The notes under the pieces: generated by a model | Seen by the model: only the letters and a program-made list of their open reading frames with translations | Told to the model about the DNA's origin: nothing | Databases searched by the model: none | Origin: Brevibacterium gallinarum | GTDB lineage: Bacteria; Actinomycetota; Actinomycetes; Actinomycetales; Brevibacteriaceae | Reading direction: 5' to 3' | Assembly (NCBI RefSeq): GCF_014836885.1 | Contig: NZ_JACSPY010000002.1 | Coordinates: 248,001-312,000 of the forward strand | DNA: 64,000 bases | Program-made: the position numbers and the translations under genes | Shown here: positions 33,686-43,455 of the stretch, piece by piece | Numbering within the stretch: the first letter of the stretch is position 1 | Layout of the letters: each line of letters opens with the position of its first letter

Positions 33686-35271
33686 CAGCACCACCCTCAC
33701 CCACACCCCCGCGGTGGCTGACCAGGCGGGCGGTGCTCGGCGGCGGCGTCGGCATGGGCGTCGGCCTCATGCTCGCCGGCTGCGTCACCGGCACCCAGCC
33801 GGCCGTCGGACCGGCCGCTGAGGTCACCGGGCCGCCGAAGAAGGGCGGGACGATGCGGGTCGGCTTCGTCGGCGGTGGTGCTGCTGACACCCTCGACGGT
33901 GCGGTGGCGACGAATCTGGGCGACGTCGCCCGCGCCGTGTGCATGTACGACTCCCTGCTCACCCGCGACGACGACTACAACCTGACCCCGATGCTCGCGA
34001 CCGAGGTGACCCCGAACGACGATGCGACGGTGTGGACGGTGACGCTGCGCGAGGGGATCTCGTTCTGCGACGGCCGCCCGATCACGCCCGCCGATGTGCG
34101 CGCCAGCCTCGAGCGGATCATCGACCCCGACGACCCGAAGAACGGCGCCGCGCAGCTCTCAGCCCTCGAAGAGGTCCGCGAGATCGACGACCGCACCGTC
34201 GAGATCCACCTGAGCTCCCCGGACGCCTCCCTCGACGACACGCTCGGACAGTACTCCTGCACGATCGTCCCGGCCGACTACGACCCGCAGGACCCGGTCG
34301 GCACCGGACCCTTCATGCTGGAGAGCTTCACCCCGGCGCAGTCGACGATCCTGCGCGCCAACCCCCACTATTGGGGCGACGAGGGGCCGTACCTCGATGA
34401 GGTGCAGCTGCTGAACTTCAACGACACCGACGCACTCATCAACGCGCTGCTCTCCAGCCAGGTCGACGCGGTCGCGCAGATCCCGGCGGCACTGGCCGAG
34501 GTGATCGGCAGTGACGCGCGGATGCAGGTGCTCAACTCCGAGACCGGCATGTGGCTGCCCTTCACCATGCGGGTCGACGTCGAACCCTTCGACGACGAGC
34601 GGGTGCGGCAGGCCTTCCGGCTGGCGATCGACCGCGAGGAGATGGTCGAACAGGTGCTCTCCGGCTTCGGCCGCGTCGCCAACGACATGTACTCGCCCTA
34701 CGATCCCGCCTACCCGGACTTCCCGCAGCGGCAGCAGGACATCGACGAGGCGAAGCGCCTCCTGGCAGAGGCCGGCTACCCCGACGGCATCGAAGTCGAA
34801 CTCGTCACCGCGCCGATCCAGGCCGGTGTCGTCGAAGCCGCACAGGTGTTCGCCGAACAGGCCAGCGCCGCCGGCATCACCATCAACATCAAGCGCATGG
34901 ACCTCACCTCCTATTGGGGCGACTACCTCAACTACCCGTTCTCCCAGTCCTTCTGGTACACCCGCAACTTCCTCGGCCAGACGAACTCCGGCACCATGCC
35001 CGATGCGCCGTTCAACGAAACGCACTGGGACGACGAGGAATTCAAGGACATCATCGCCGCCACCCGGCGGGAGACCGACGATGCGAAGCGCAGCGCGCTC
35101 GTCGAACAGGCACAGCGCATCCTCTATGACCGCGGAGGGCTCATCATCTGGGGCTTCGCCAATCAGGTCGACGCCTATCAGTCGTACCTCGGCGGCATCG
35201 TCGAGAACGCCACCGGACTGCCGCTCTCCGGCTTCAACCTGCATCGCGTATGGATCGGAGACGTCGCATGA
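33682..35271 (+). CDS. family 5 extracellular solute-binding lipoprotein (peptide ABC transporter)
   Basis: A 529-residue SBP_bac_5 protein. The N-terminus has a twin-arginine-like LTRRAVLGGG and lipobox LAGC (Cys near residue 33), so it is an exported lipoprotein. The mature part shows the family pattern: YDSLLTRDDDYNLTPMLATEV, VWTVTLREGISFCDGRPITPADV and GTGPFMLESFTPAQS. It captures di-/oligopeptides or similar small ligands such as glycosides or opines. First transporter gene in the operon, coupled to the regulator by ATGA overlap. Confidence 0.93.
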   Translation: MTAPPSPTPPRWLTRRAVLGGGVGMGVGLMLAGCVTGTQPAVGPAAEVTGPPKKGGTMRVGFVGGGAADTLDGAVATNLGDVARAVCMYDSLLTRDDDYNLTPMLATEVTPNDDATVWTVTLREGISFCDGRPITPADVRASLERIIDPDDPKNGAAQLSALEEVREIDDRTVEIHLSSPDASLDDTLGQYSCTIVPADYDPQDPVGTGPFMLESFTPAQSTILRANPHYWGDEGPYLDEVQLLNFNDTDALINALLSSQVDAVAQIPAALAEVIGSDARMQVLNSETGMWLPFTMRVDVEPFDDERVRQAFRLAIDREEMVEQVLSGFGRVANDMYSPYDPAYPDFPQRQQDIDEAKRLLAEAGYPDGIEVELVTAPIQAGVVEAAQVFAEQASAAGITINIKRMDLTSYWGDYLNYPFSQSFWYTRNFLGQTNSGTMPDAPFNETHWDDEEFKDIIAATRRETDDAKRSALVEQAQRILYDRGGLIIWGFANQVDAYQSYLGGIVENATGLPLSGFNLHRVWIGDVA

Positions 35272-36227
35272 TCGCCAGACTCATACTCCAGCGGCTGGCG
35301 ATCAGCATCGTCATCCTGTTCGCCGTCTCCCTCATCATCTTCTTCGCAACGGTGCTGCTGCCCGGCGACCCGGCCCGCGCGATCCTCGGCCAGCAGGCCA
35401 CACCCGAGCGGATCGCAGCGATCAACGAGCAGATGAATCTCAACGAGCCGCCGCTCACGCGCTACTTCCTGTGGCTGGGCGGACTGTTCGTCGGCGACCT
35501 CGGCACCTCGGTGGCCACCGGCCAGCCGGTCAGCCAGCTGCTGTCCGACCGGGTCGGCTCCTCGGTGGTGCTCATGGTGGCCGCCGCCCTCATCAGCGTC
35601 CCGGCCGGTGTCATCCTGGGCATCGTGTCAGCCCTGCGCCGCGGCAAGGCCGTCGACAACACCGTCACCGGCCTGTCCCTCGTGCTGGCCGCACTGCCGG
35701 AGTTCGTCGTCGGCATCGCGCTCGTGGCGTTCTTCTCCACGACCGTGTTCACAATCCTGCCGGCGGTGACGATGCGCCCGCCGGGCACCCAGGTGTGGGA
35801 CTTCCCCAGTCAGCTCATCCTGCCGATCGCGGTCCTCGTCCTCGTCGTCACGCCCTACATCGCCCGCATGATGCGCGCGACGATGCTCGAAGTCCTCGAC
35901 TCCGGCTATGTCGAGATGGCCCGCCTCAAAGGGGTGCCCGAACGCCGCGTCATCTTCCGGCACGCGCTGCCGCACGCGATCGGCCCGGTGGCACAGGTGA
36001 TCGCCATCCAGCTGGCCTGGATGGCCGGCGGTGTCGTCGTCGTCGAGTTCCTCTTCCGCTTCCCCGGCCTGGGGCAGGCGCTCATCGACGCCGTCGACTA
36101 CCGCGATGTGCAGGTCGTGCAGGCGGTGACGATGATCGTCGCCCTCATCTACGTCATCGTCAACCTGCTCGCCGACATCGTCGGCATCCTCACCAACCCC
36201 AAGCTGCGCACCGGAGGTGACGCCTGA
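35268..36227 (+). CDS. peptide ABC transporter permease (DppB type)
   Basis: A 319-residue permease with six helices. N-terminal ILQRLAISIVILFAVSLIIFFATVLLPGDPARAILG and the EAA loop region MLEVLDSGYVEMARLKGVPERRVIFRHALPHAIGPV identify the DppB/OppB group. ATG 35268 overlaps the binding protein stop by 4 bp; the gene then shares one base with the next permease. Partner of the DppC-type permease in the membrane pore. Confidence 0.94.
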   Translation: MIARLILQRLAISIVILFAVSLIIFFATVLLPGDPARAILGQQATPERIAAINEQMNLNEPPLTRYFLWLGGLFVGDLGTSVATGQPVSQLLSDRVGSSVVLMVAAALISVPAGVILGIVSALRRGKAVDNTVTGLSLVLAALPEFVVGIALVAFFSTTVFTILPAVTMRPPGTQVWDFPSQLILPIAVLVLVVTPYIARMMRATMLEVLDSGYVEMARLKGVPERRVIFRHALPHAIGPVAQVIAIQLAWMAGGVVVVEFLFRFPGLGQALIDAVDYRDVQVVQAVTMIVALIYVIVNLLADIVGILTNPKLRTGGDA

Positions 36228-37204
36228 TGACCACCACCCCGCCTCCGCACACCGGCGCGGCCGACCGCGACAGCTCCGTCGTCGAACAGCGCGCCGACCT
36301 CGACCCGGCGACCACCGCCTCGGCGGCGGCCCCGAGCCTGGCGACCAAGGACGCCCACACCGGCCAGCGCAACACCGTGCTCACCCGGTTCTGGGCGCAG
36401 AAGCAGGCGAAGGTCGGCGTCATCATCACCGCCGCAGTCGTGCTGCTGGCCTTCCTCGGCCCGCTCTTCGTGCCCTGGGCGACCGGATACACGACGACCG
36501 AATTCGTCGCCCGCCCCTTCCAGCCCGATGGGATCGCCGGGTCCGACAACCTCGGACGCGATGTCTTCACCCGGTTCATCGGCGGCGGTCTGACGCTCCT
36601 CCTCTACGCGCTGCTCGCCACCCTCATCGGCCTGATCCTCGGCGTGCTCTTCGGGATGACCGCGGCCTACACCGGCGGCTGGCTCGACTCGCTCATCATG
36701 CGCAGCAACGATGTGCTGCTGGCGATCCCGCAGCTCGTCTTCGCGCTGCTGGCGATCACCGTGCTCGGGCCGCAGGGCTGGGTGCTCGTCACCGTCATCG
36801 GCATCACCCACGCCCCGCGCATCGCCCGTGTGGCCCGCTCGGCCACCCTTGGGGTCATCAACGAGGACTACATCCGGGCAGCCGAGATGTACGCGATGCC
36901 GCGCCTGCGGCTGCTGACCCGCGAGATCATGCCCAACATCACCGGCCCGATGGCCGTTGAGGCCGGCCTGCGCCTGACGTATTCGATCGGCGCGATCGCC
37001 TCGCTGTCCTTCCTGGGCTTGGGCATGCAGCCGCCGACCGCGGACTGGGGCCTGATGATCAACGAGAACCGCATCGCGCTGTCCATCCAGCCATGGGGTG
37101 TGCTGCTGCCGGTGGCAGCGATCGCACTGCTGACCATCGGCACGAACCTCATCGCCGACTCGATCGCACGGGCTTCGGCGACATCGAACGTAGGTGAGCA
37201 ATGA
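36227..37204 (+). CDS. peptide ABC transporter permease (DppC type)
   Basis: A 325-residue permease. A roughly 60-residue hydrophilic N-terminus (including TTASAAAPS from a variant of the dispersed motif) precedes helix 1; then GIAGSDNLGRDVFTRFIGGG, the DppC signature, and the EAA loop NEDYIRAAEMYAMPRLRLLTREIMPNI. Forms the pore with the DppB-type subunit. TGATG stop-start junction with the upstream gene and 4-bp overlap with the ATPase gene. Confidence 0.94.
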   Translation: MTTTPPPHTGAADRDSSVVEQRADLDPATTASAAAPSLATKDAHTGQRNTVLTRFWAQKQAKVGVIITAAVVLLAFLGPLFVPWATGYTTTEFVARPFQPDGIAGSDNLGRDVFTRFIGGGLTLLLYALLATLIGLILGVLFGMTAAYTGGWLDSLIMRSNDVLLAIPQLVFALLAITVLGPQGWVLVTVIGITHAPRIARVARSATLGVINEDYIRAAEMYAMPRLRLLTREIMPNITGPMAVEAGLRLTYSIGAIASLSFLGLGMQPPTADWGLMINENRIALSIQPWGVLLPVAAIALLTIGTNLIADSIARASATSNVGEQ

Positions 37205-39141
37205 GCAGCTTCGACACGACTTCCACCGGCAGCATCGCCACGGTCAGCCCGTCTGCGCGCCGCTCCTCAGCCTGGCACGCGCGGGCGCAGGAGGGCGGCA
37301 ACGTCCTCGAGATCGACGATCTGCACATCACCGCCACCGCCTCGGGCGCCGATGTCATCTCCGATGTCGAACTCGACCTCAAACCCTCGGAGATCCTCGC
37401 GCTCGTCGGCGAATCCGGTTCCGGCAAGACGACCGTCGGGCTGGCGGTGCTCGGGCACTTCCGCACCGGTCTCACGCATGCCTGCGGCACTGTGTGGCTC
37501 TACCCCTCCGATGCCGACGAGCCGGCCGAGATGACCGCCCTGCCGGATGCGACGCTGCGGCAGCTGCGCGGAGCGCGGGTGTCCTACATTCCGCAGGATC
37601 CTGCGCTCTCACTCAACCCCGGCATGCGGGTCGGCGAGCAGATCAGCGAGGTCCTCGACATCCACGGCTTCGGATCCTCCGCCGAAGAGCGCGCCGAACG
37701 CGTCCGCTCGGTGCTGCGCGAAGTCGGCCTGCCCGATGACGAGGCCTATCAGCGGCGCTGGCCGCACCAGCTCTCAGGCGGTCAGCAGCAGCGCATCGGC
37801 ATCGCGATGGCCTTTGCGATGTATCCCGATGTGCTCGTCCTCGACGAGCCGACCACCGGCCTCGACGTCGCCACGCAGGCGCAGGTCCTCGACACGATCC
37901 GCGAGATGACCGTGCGCAACAAGGTCGCCGGCCTCTACATCACCCACGACCTGGCCGTCGTGGCCGAGATCGCCGACCGGATCGCGGTCATGCTGCGCGG
38001 GCGCATCGTCGAACAGGGCGGCTGCGCCGATGTGCTCGAACGCCCGCAGCACGACTACACAAAGACGCTGCTGGCCGCCGTACCCGACCTGGCCGGACGC
38101 AACCGGATCGGCGACTTCGAACGCGCCGACGTGCCAGCGGATGAGAAGGCGGCAGCCGAGGCCAGAGCCACGGCCGCTGAGGAGAACCGGAAGACCCACC
38201 TGCTCACCACGGACGCGACCCACGCGAGCCCCGCTGCCGAGGCGGCCACCGCCTCGGGCCCGGAGACCGGCACCTCGGGCACCGCGGGCCCAGAGACCGG
38301 CACCGCTAGCCCGGAAACCGGCACCTCGGGCACGGGCGGGGCGACGGCGGCAAGCGAGGTGAGCGAACGGCAGCCGACAGCGCCGGCGACCGATGCGGTG
38401 CTGCAGGTGCGCGGGCTGGGCCTGAGCTACGGGCCGAAGACGATCCTCGAATCGATCGACCTCGACCTGCGGGCCGGGGAGTGCACGCTGCTGCTGGGCG
38501 AATCCGGTTCCGGCAAGACCACGCTGGCGCGCTCGATCGCAGGCCTCAACGACGGCTACACCGGCGATGTCATCTACCGCGGCGAGACGATCGCGCGCTC
38601 GACGCGGCAGCGCAGCATCGGCCAGCGCACCGACATCCAGTACATCTTCCAGTCGCCGTTCTCCTCACTCAATCCCCGGCGCACGATCGGCGAATCGCTG
38701 GCCGTGCCGCTGGAGATGGCCGGTGGGCTCAGTGCGGCCCAGCGGCGTGAGCAGGTCAAGGACGCCCTCGATGCTGTGCGGCTCGGCCGGCAGTTCCACG
38801 ACCGGCGCCCCGGCGACCTGTCCGGCGGTGAGCGGCAGCGTGCCGCGATCGCCCGGGCACTGGTGAACATGCCCAGCGTGCTCATCTGCGATGAGATCAC
38901 CTCTGCCCTCGACGTATCCGTGCAGGCGAGCATCATCTCGCTGCTGCGCACCCTGCAGGACGAACGCGGCCTGGCGATGCTCTTCGTCACCCACAACATC
39001 GCCCTCGCCCGGCACATCGCCTCCCGCGTGGCGGTGCTCAACGCCGGGCGGATCGTCGACGACGGCCCGGTCGATGCGGTGCTGGAGAACCCGCAGCACA
39101 CGTACACGCAGGAGCTGCTGGCCAATGTCCCCAGCCTCTGA
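37201..39141 (+). CDS. fused dual ATP-binding protein of the peptide ABC transporter (DppD-DppF)
   Basis: Two ABC ATPases in one 646-residue chain. First domain: Walker A GESGSGKTT (residues 70-78), signature LSGGQQQRIGIAMA near 193, Walker B VLVLDEPTTGLD. Second domain: Walker A near 433-441, signature LSGGERQRAAIARAL near 540, Walker B VLICDEITSALD. Between them lies a roughly 75-residue low-complexity linker with repeated PETGTSGT/ASPETGT words, partly encoded by the dispersed motif. Fused Dpp ATPases are common in actinobacteria and usually supply both nucleotide sites. Overlaps the next gene by 17 bp. Confidence 0.94.
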   Translation: MSSFDTTSTGSIATVSPSARRSSAWHARAQEGGNVLEIDDLHITATASGADVISDVELDLKPSEILALVGESGSGKTTVGLAVLGHFRTGLTHACGTVWLYPSDADEPAEMTALPDATLRQLRGARVSYIPQDPALSLNPGMRVGEQISEVLDIHGFGSSAEERAERVRSVLREVGLPDDEAYQRRWPHQLSGGQQQRIGIAMAFAMYPDVLVLDEPTTGLDVATQAQVLDTIREMTVRNKVAGLYITHDLAVVAEIADRIAVMLRGRIVEQGGCADVLERPQHDYTKTLLAAVPDLAGRNRIGDFERADVPADEKAAAEARATAAEENRKTHLLTTDATHASPAAEAATASGPETGTSGTAGPETGTASPETGTSGTGGATAASEVSERQPTAPATDAVLQVRGLGLSYGPKTILESIDLDLRAGECTLLLGESGSGKTTLARSIAGLNDGYTGDVIYRGETIARSTRQRSIGQRTDIQYIFQSPFSSLNPRRTIGESLAVPLEMAGGLSAAQRREQVKDALDAVRLGRQFHDRRPGDLSGGERQRAAIARALVNMPSVLICDEITSALDVSVQASIISLLRTLQDERGLAMLFVTHNIALARHIASRVAVLNAGRIVDDGPVDAVLENPQHTYTQELLANVPSL

Positions 39142-40258
39142 GTCCGGCTCTGTCGCCGAGGTATTCGACCGGCACGTGCGCGTGGGCGGCGGCGGCATGG
39201 CGTTCGCGGTGTGCCGCGACGGCGAGCTCATCTGCAGCCTGGCCGGCGGGCACACCTGCCGTGGCGGGGCTGCCGCGCCCGAGGCGTGGGGCACGGAGAC
39301 GATGGCCGTGCTGTTCTCCGGGACGAAGGGCCTGGCCGCGGCTGTCGTCGGGATGCTCGTCGATGGCGGGCTCATCGACGTCGAGGCACCCGTCGCCCGG
39401 TACTGGCCGGAGTTCGCGGCTGCCGGCAAGGACGAAGTGCCGGTGTGCCAGCTTTTGAATCACACGGTCGGGCTGCCCTATGTCGACCCGGATCCTGTCG
39501 GTGACGGCGAGCAGTACGACAACCGGCTCATGGCCACCCGGCTCGCAGCCCAGCGGCCTTTGTGGTCACCAGGTACCAAGGTCGCCTACCATGCGATCAC
39601 CTATGGCTATCTGCTCTCCGAGCTCGTGTGGCGGGTCACCGGCGCTGATGTCGGCGAGCTCATCGCCGAACGCATCGCCGGCCCGCACGGACTCGACATC
39701 CACCTCGGGCTGCCTGCGGAATTGGAGGACCGGATTGCGCCGATCCACCAGGCTGCCGGCTATCGGGTCTCGACGTTCCTCGATGACGACCCCGAGCGCC
39801 GGGCGATCGTCGACCGGATGTACGCTGGCCTGCTGCTTTCCGGGGACAGCCCGTTCAACACCCGCGAATACCACGCCGCGCAGCAGGCCGCTGGCGGCGG
39901 TATCGCGACGGCGGAGTCGATGGCGCGGTTCTACGCGCTGCTGCTGGAAGACGGTGCGATCCTCTCCCGGCAGACCCGTGAGATGTTCACCCGCACCTGG
40001 TCGGAGGGGATCGATGTGATCAACGACCGGCCGCTGCGCTTCGGCCTCGGCTTCGAACTCGCCGACCCGATCGGCACCTACGGGCCGGTTGAGGCGGCCT
40101 TCGGGCATTCCGGGGCCGGCGGGGGACTGCACGGCGCATGGCCCGAGCACGGCATCGCATTCTCGTTCCTCACCAATGAGATGCAGTCTGAGGATGTCGA
40201 CACCCGGGTGAAGGAGCTGCTCGCAGCGCTGTACGCGGAGGTCACCGGCGGGAAGTGA
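39125..40258 (+). CDS. serine hydrolase of the beta-lactamase/D-aminopeptidase family
   Basis: A 377-residue penicillin-recognising-type serine hydrolase without a signal peptide, so cytoplasmic. Catalytic S65-x-x-K68 in LFSGTKGLAA, a Tyr motif region around PGTKVAYHAITYGYLLSEL, and the C-terminal HSG triad in FGHSGAGGGLHG replace KTG. Such proteins act as esterases, D-amino-acid peptidases or carboxypeptidases. ATG 39125 lies within the end of the ATPase gene with an AGGAG site ten bases upstream. Being last in a peptide-import operon, it may process the imported ligand; inference only. Confidence 0.9.
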   Translation: MSPASESGSVAEVFDRHVRVGGGGMAFAVCRDGELICSLAGGHTCRGGAAAPEAWGTETMAVLFSGTKGLAAAVVGMLVDGGLIDVEAPVARYWPEFAAAGKDEVPVCQLLNHTVGLPYVDPDPVGDGEQYDNRLMATRLAAQRPLWSPGTKVAYHAITYGYLLSELVWRVTGADVGELIAERIAGPHGLDIHLGLPAELEDRIAPIHQAAGYRVSTFLDDDPERRAIVDRMYAGLLLSGDSPFNTREYHAAQQAAGGGIATAESMARFYALLLEDGAILSRQTREMFTRTWSEGIDVINDRPLRFGLGFELADPIGTYGPVEAAFGHSGAGGGLHGAWPEHGIAFSFLTNEMQSEDVDTRVKELLAALYAEVTGGK

Positions 40259-40386
40259 AGTGGTATCGGCCGGCGGTGAGACACCCGGCTGGCGGTCAAC
40301 CGATGGAGGGCCCTCAACGGCGGCCAGTTGCGGATCGTCGTGAGTATAGTGATCTCACTGACGTCTGACATTGTGAGGATTGGCCT

Positions 40387-41253
40387 ATGCGGTTGATGAA
40401 GCGGTGGCTGATCCCGTCATGGTCGCCGTTGTTTGTCGTCACTGCAACCGGTTATGGTCTCAGCAGTGTCGCTGTGTCGATCGTGACCGCACCCGACCCG
40501 CTGACAGTTGCGCTCGAAGTCGAGCCAATCGTCGGTGGGTTCATCACTTTCTTCGCTTGGATGATGCTTTCCGGGTTCGGGTGTGGTCTGTTCGCCGGTG
40601 CAGCTTCCTTCTCAACGGTACGAGGTACGCTGCCGCTGACCGGGCTCGGAGCCGTGGGAGTGGTCTTGCTGGTGTCTCCGGTGCATTCAGTGCCGTGGCT
40701 CCACATGCTCACCAGCGAAGGCGTCGCTGACCGGCCCTCGGAGATTGCGGTTTTCTGGCTGCCGGTCTTCGGTGTATGTGTGCTGGCTGGAACGATCGCC
40801 TCAGCAGGTGTGTCGCGAGCGTTGGGCGGAGGACACTTTTCGGACAGAACGCTGATTCTCGCAGTCGCTCCAGACGGATCAGTGCTTGACGAAGAAGTCG
40901 TGAAACTGCGTCAGCGAGCAGAAGAACTCCTCTGCGAACACTGCCCGAACTTCCGCTTGCTGCCAATCGATCACAGTCGGCATCGGGCTGATCCAGAATA
41001 TGATCTGGCCATAGATGTTGAAGAGCTTGTCGAAGACGTCGAGCAGGTGTGCCTGGCTGCCGTCACGCTACCCGATGGTCAGACGCAAGCCGAACTGATT
41101 CGCGCGGCTGACAACGTGATCGCTCAAACGGGATTTCATACAGAAGCTGAACGTGCTTTCGCTGTCGGGGTGCGGCAGCTGATGGACGAGTGCGCACGGT
41201 TGAGCGCCGCAGACCACTCACCCCTCGACGTCGATGACCAGACGGGCGCGTGA
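40387..41253 (+). CDS. hypothetical membrane protein
   Basis: A 288-residue protein: four hydrophobic helices in the first 150 residues (LFVVTATGYGLSSVAVSIV, IVGGFITFFAWMMLSGFGCGLFAGA, LTGLGAVGVVLLV, IAVFWLPVFGVCVLAGTIASAG), then a soluble C-terminal half rich in Glu and Leu that looks helical. No family recognised. GC content is lower than in neighbours, suggesting recent arrival. ATG 40387 is six bases after GAGGAT, a possible leaderless promoter. Its 3' end overlaps the convergent MFS gene by 36 bp. Confidence 0.7.
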   Translation: MRLMKRWLIPSWSPLFVVTATGYGLSSVAVSIVTAPDPLTVALEVEPIVGGFITFFAWMMLSGFGCGLFAGAASFSTVRGTLPLTGLGAVGVVLLVSPVHSVPWLHMLTSEGVADRPSEIAVFWLPVFGVCVLAGTIASAGVSRALGGGHFSDRTLILAVAPDGSVLDEEVVKLRQRAEELLCEHCPNFRLLPIDHSRHRADPEYDLAIDVEELVEDVEQVCLAAVTLPDGQTQAELIRAADNVIAQTGFHTEAERAFAVGVRQLMDECARLSAADHSPLDVDDQTGA

Positions 41254-42465
41254 CTGGCGGTAGGTGGTGATCGCGATCGTCGTGACGACCAGCCCGACGA
41301 CGGTCAGCCCGACACCGGTGAGTGCTGGTGCGCGGAAGCCGAGTCCTGCGTCGATGACGATGCCGCCGGCGAACGCGCCGAGCGCGTTGGCGAAGTTGAA
41401 TGCCGCATGGTTCATCGCCGCAGTCAGCGAGGGTGCGTCGTGGGATTCGCGCATGAGCCTGGCCTGCAGGGCAGTGACGAACAGCGAGCTGAAGATGCCG
41501 ATGACCGACACGCAGCCGATCGCCACGGCCGGCACGTGGGCGAACAGCCCGAAGGTCAGCAGCACGATGCCCAGGCCGACGAGCCCGATGACAGCCGAGC
41601 GCTCGATCGACCGGTCGACGAGCGGGCCTGCGACGAAGGTGCCGACGGTCATGCCGACGCCGAAGCATACGAGCACCCACGGGATCGCCGAGGCGGGCAG
41701 CCCGGTGAGCTCGGTCAGGGTCGGGGCGATGTAGGTGTAGAGGGCGAACATGCCGCCGAATCCCACCGATCCGGCGATGAGGGTGAGGATCACCTGCGGG
41801 CGCTTCATGGTGCGCAGCTCACCGCGGATCGACGGCGCGGCAGCCGGTGCGGTCTGCGGGACGAGGAAGAACACGGCCACCAGAGTCAGCAGCCCGATGA
41901 ACGCGACGAGCGCGTAGGCGACCCGCCAGCCGAACTCCGTGCCCAGCGCGGCAGCGGCGGGTACACCGATGATGTTCGCGATCGTCAGGCCCAGCATCAC
42001 CCGGGCCATTGCGGTGCCCTTGCGGTGCGCTGGTGCCAGGGTTGCGGCGACGACGGCGCCGACGCCGAGGAATGCCCCGTGCGGGAGGCCGGTGATGAAT
42101 CGGGAGACGAGCATGAGGTTCATCGTCGGGGCCAGGGTCGAGCCGACGCTGCCGATGATGAAGACGACCATGAGGCTCAGCAGCAGCCAGCGGCGGTCCA
42201 TCTTGGCCGCCAACGCAGTGATGACCGGTGCGCCGATGACGACGCCGAGCGCATACAGCGACACCGCATGCCCAGCTGTGGTGATCGAGGCGTCCAAGCC
42301 CTCGGCGATCTGCGGCAGCAGGCCCATGGTGGCGAACTCGGCGGTGCCGATGCCGAAGGCACCGATCGCCAGTGCGAACACTGCGAGCCTGGCAGTCCGG
42401 GTGCCCACCGCCTCGGGAGCGGTCGCCGCAGATGCGGGCGCACGCTCAGACGGCGCTGCGGGCAT
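41218..42465 (-). CDS. MFS transporter, DHA1 (AraJ/Cmx-like) efflux type
   Basis: A 415-residue 12-helix major facilitator of the drug:H+ antiporter-1 group. Signatures: FAIGAFGIGTAEFATMGLLPQIAEGL at helix 1 (the AraJ/chloramphenicol exporter type), AAKMDRRWLLL at loop 2-3 and VSRFITGLPHGAFLGVGAVVAA at helix 5. ATG 42465 is preferred because an ACAGGAGA ribosome site precedes it; an upstream start at 42507 lacks one. The first 25 residues include APEAVGT from the dispersed motif. Substrate unknown. Nearby MerR regulator may or may not control it. Confidence 0.9.
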   Translation of the reverse strand: MPAAPSERAPASAATAPEAVGTRTARLAVFALAIGAFGIGTAEFATMGLLPQIAEGLDASITTAGHAVSLYALGVVIGAPVITALAAKMDRRWLLLSLMVVFIIGSVGSTLAPTMNLMLVSRFITGLPHGAFLGVGAVVAATLAPAHRKGTAMARVMLGLTIANIIGVPAAAALGTEFGWRVAYALVAFIGLLTLVAVFFLVPQTAPAAAPSIRGELRTMKRPQVILTLIAGSVGFGGMFALYTYIAPTLTELTGLPASAIPWVLVCFGVGMTVGTFVAGPLVDRSIERSAVIGLVGLGIVLLTFGLFAHVPAVAIGCVSVIGIFSSLFVTALQARLMRESHDAPSLTAAMNHAAFNFANALGAFAGGIVIDAGLGFRAPALTGVGLTVVGLVVTTIAITTYRQSRARLVIDVEG

Positions 42466-42633
42466 GGGATCTCCTGTCTGCTCATCGAGTGGTGACGCAT
42501 GCGCCAACCGGCGCGCAGGCCAGCCTATTCCCGATGCGGCAGAACTTCTGCCCCGGCAACGGCAGTGTCACAGTCCGCAGACGGGGAACAGATGAGGCCA
42601 GCGGGCGCTGGGCGGTGCGCCCCGGCTGCCGAC

Positions 42634-43449
42634 TCAGCGTCGCGAGACGGGGATCGAAAGTTCGAGCACCGGCGGGTCGAGGTCGTAGCGCACCTGCTGG
42701 CGCACCGCCTGCTCGGCCATCTCCAGGCCGCGTGCGGCGATCGCATCGAACAGCGCGAGTGCTGCCGGGTGCATCGTGTCCTCCGGCAGGTCGAGCGGCT
42801 CGGACAGATCCCATTCGGCGACCAGCTCGGTGCGCTCGGGCAACTGCCCGACCTCCGTGTGCTCACCGCCCCACCCGGCGGGCAGCGGATGGTCAACTGC
42901 CCAGCAGAAGGCCACCTCCATCGAGGCGCGCGGACCCTCGCGCATGCCCGTCCACATCGCACCGCTGGGCGGATGCCCGGCGGCGACGAGCTCCCGATAG
43001 AGCTCCCCGAACGCCGCAGAGGCGGTCTCGTCGCTGAGCTGTTCGACATCGGCTTCAGATGCGAGCCGGAGGATCCGCCCGGCATAGGGCAGCGGCGGGC
43101 AGCGCCGCTCGGTCACCGGCACCGGCTGCGCGAAGCAGTCGAGCATCGTGTGCGCCTGTGCGATCGCGGCGTCCTGGGCGGCACGTTCGGCGGCCAACTG
43201 CTCTTCATGCGCGCGCAGCACCGCCACCGAGTCACCGCCGTCCAGCGCCGCCCGGACCTGGGCCAGCGGCACCCCTGCCCGGCGCAGTTGGTGGATGACC
43301 GCCCCGTCGCGCACCTGCTCCTCGGCGTAGAGCCGGTAGCCGGAGACGGGGTCGGTCTCTGCCGGGACGAGCAGCCCGGTCTCGTCGTAGTGCCGCAGCG
43401 CCTTGACGCTGAGGCTCGTGGTCTGTGCGAATTCACCGATCTTCAACAT
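42634..43449 (-). CDS. MerR-family regulator (TipA-like)
   Basis: A 271-residue MerR activator. Residues 1-70 are the winged helix (MLKIGEFAQTTSLSVKALRHYDETGLLVP, then DPVSGYRLYAEEQV), a coiled linker of about 40 residues follows, and the C-terminal 150 residues look like a GyrI/TipAS-type ligand-binding domain. There is no Cys pattern for metals, so a small-molecule drug is the likelier effector. It has its own MerR-style promoter: a 15-bp palindrome between -35 and -10 boxes 19 bp apart, with the ATG six bases after the -10. Monocistronic. Confidence 0.88.
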   Translation of the reverse strand: MLKIGEFAQTTSLSVKALRHYDETGLLVPAETDPVSGYRLYAEEQVRDGAVIHQLRRAGVPLAQVRAALDGGDSVAVLRAHEEQLAAERAAQDAAIAQAHTMLDCFAQPVPVTERRCPPLPYAGRILRLASEADVEQLSDETASAAFGELYRELVAAGHPPSGAMWTGMREGPRASMEVAFCWAVDHPLPAGWGGEHTEVGQLPERTELVAEWDLSEPLDLPEDTMHPAALALFDAIAARGLEMAEQAVRQQVRYDLDPPVLELSIPVSRR

Positions 43450-43455
43450 GATTCC

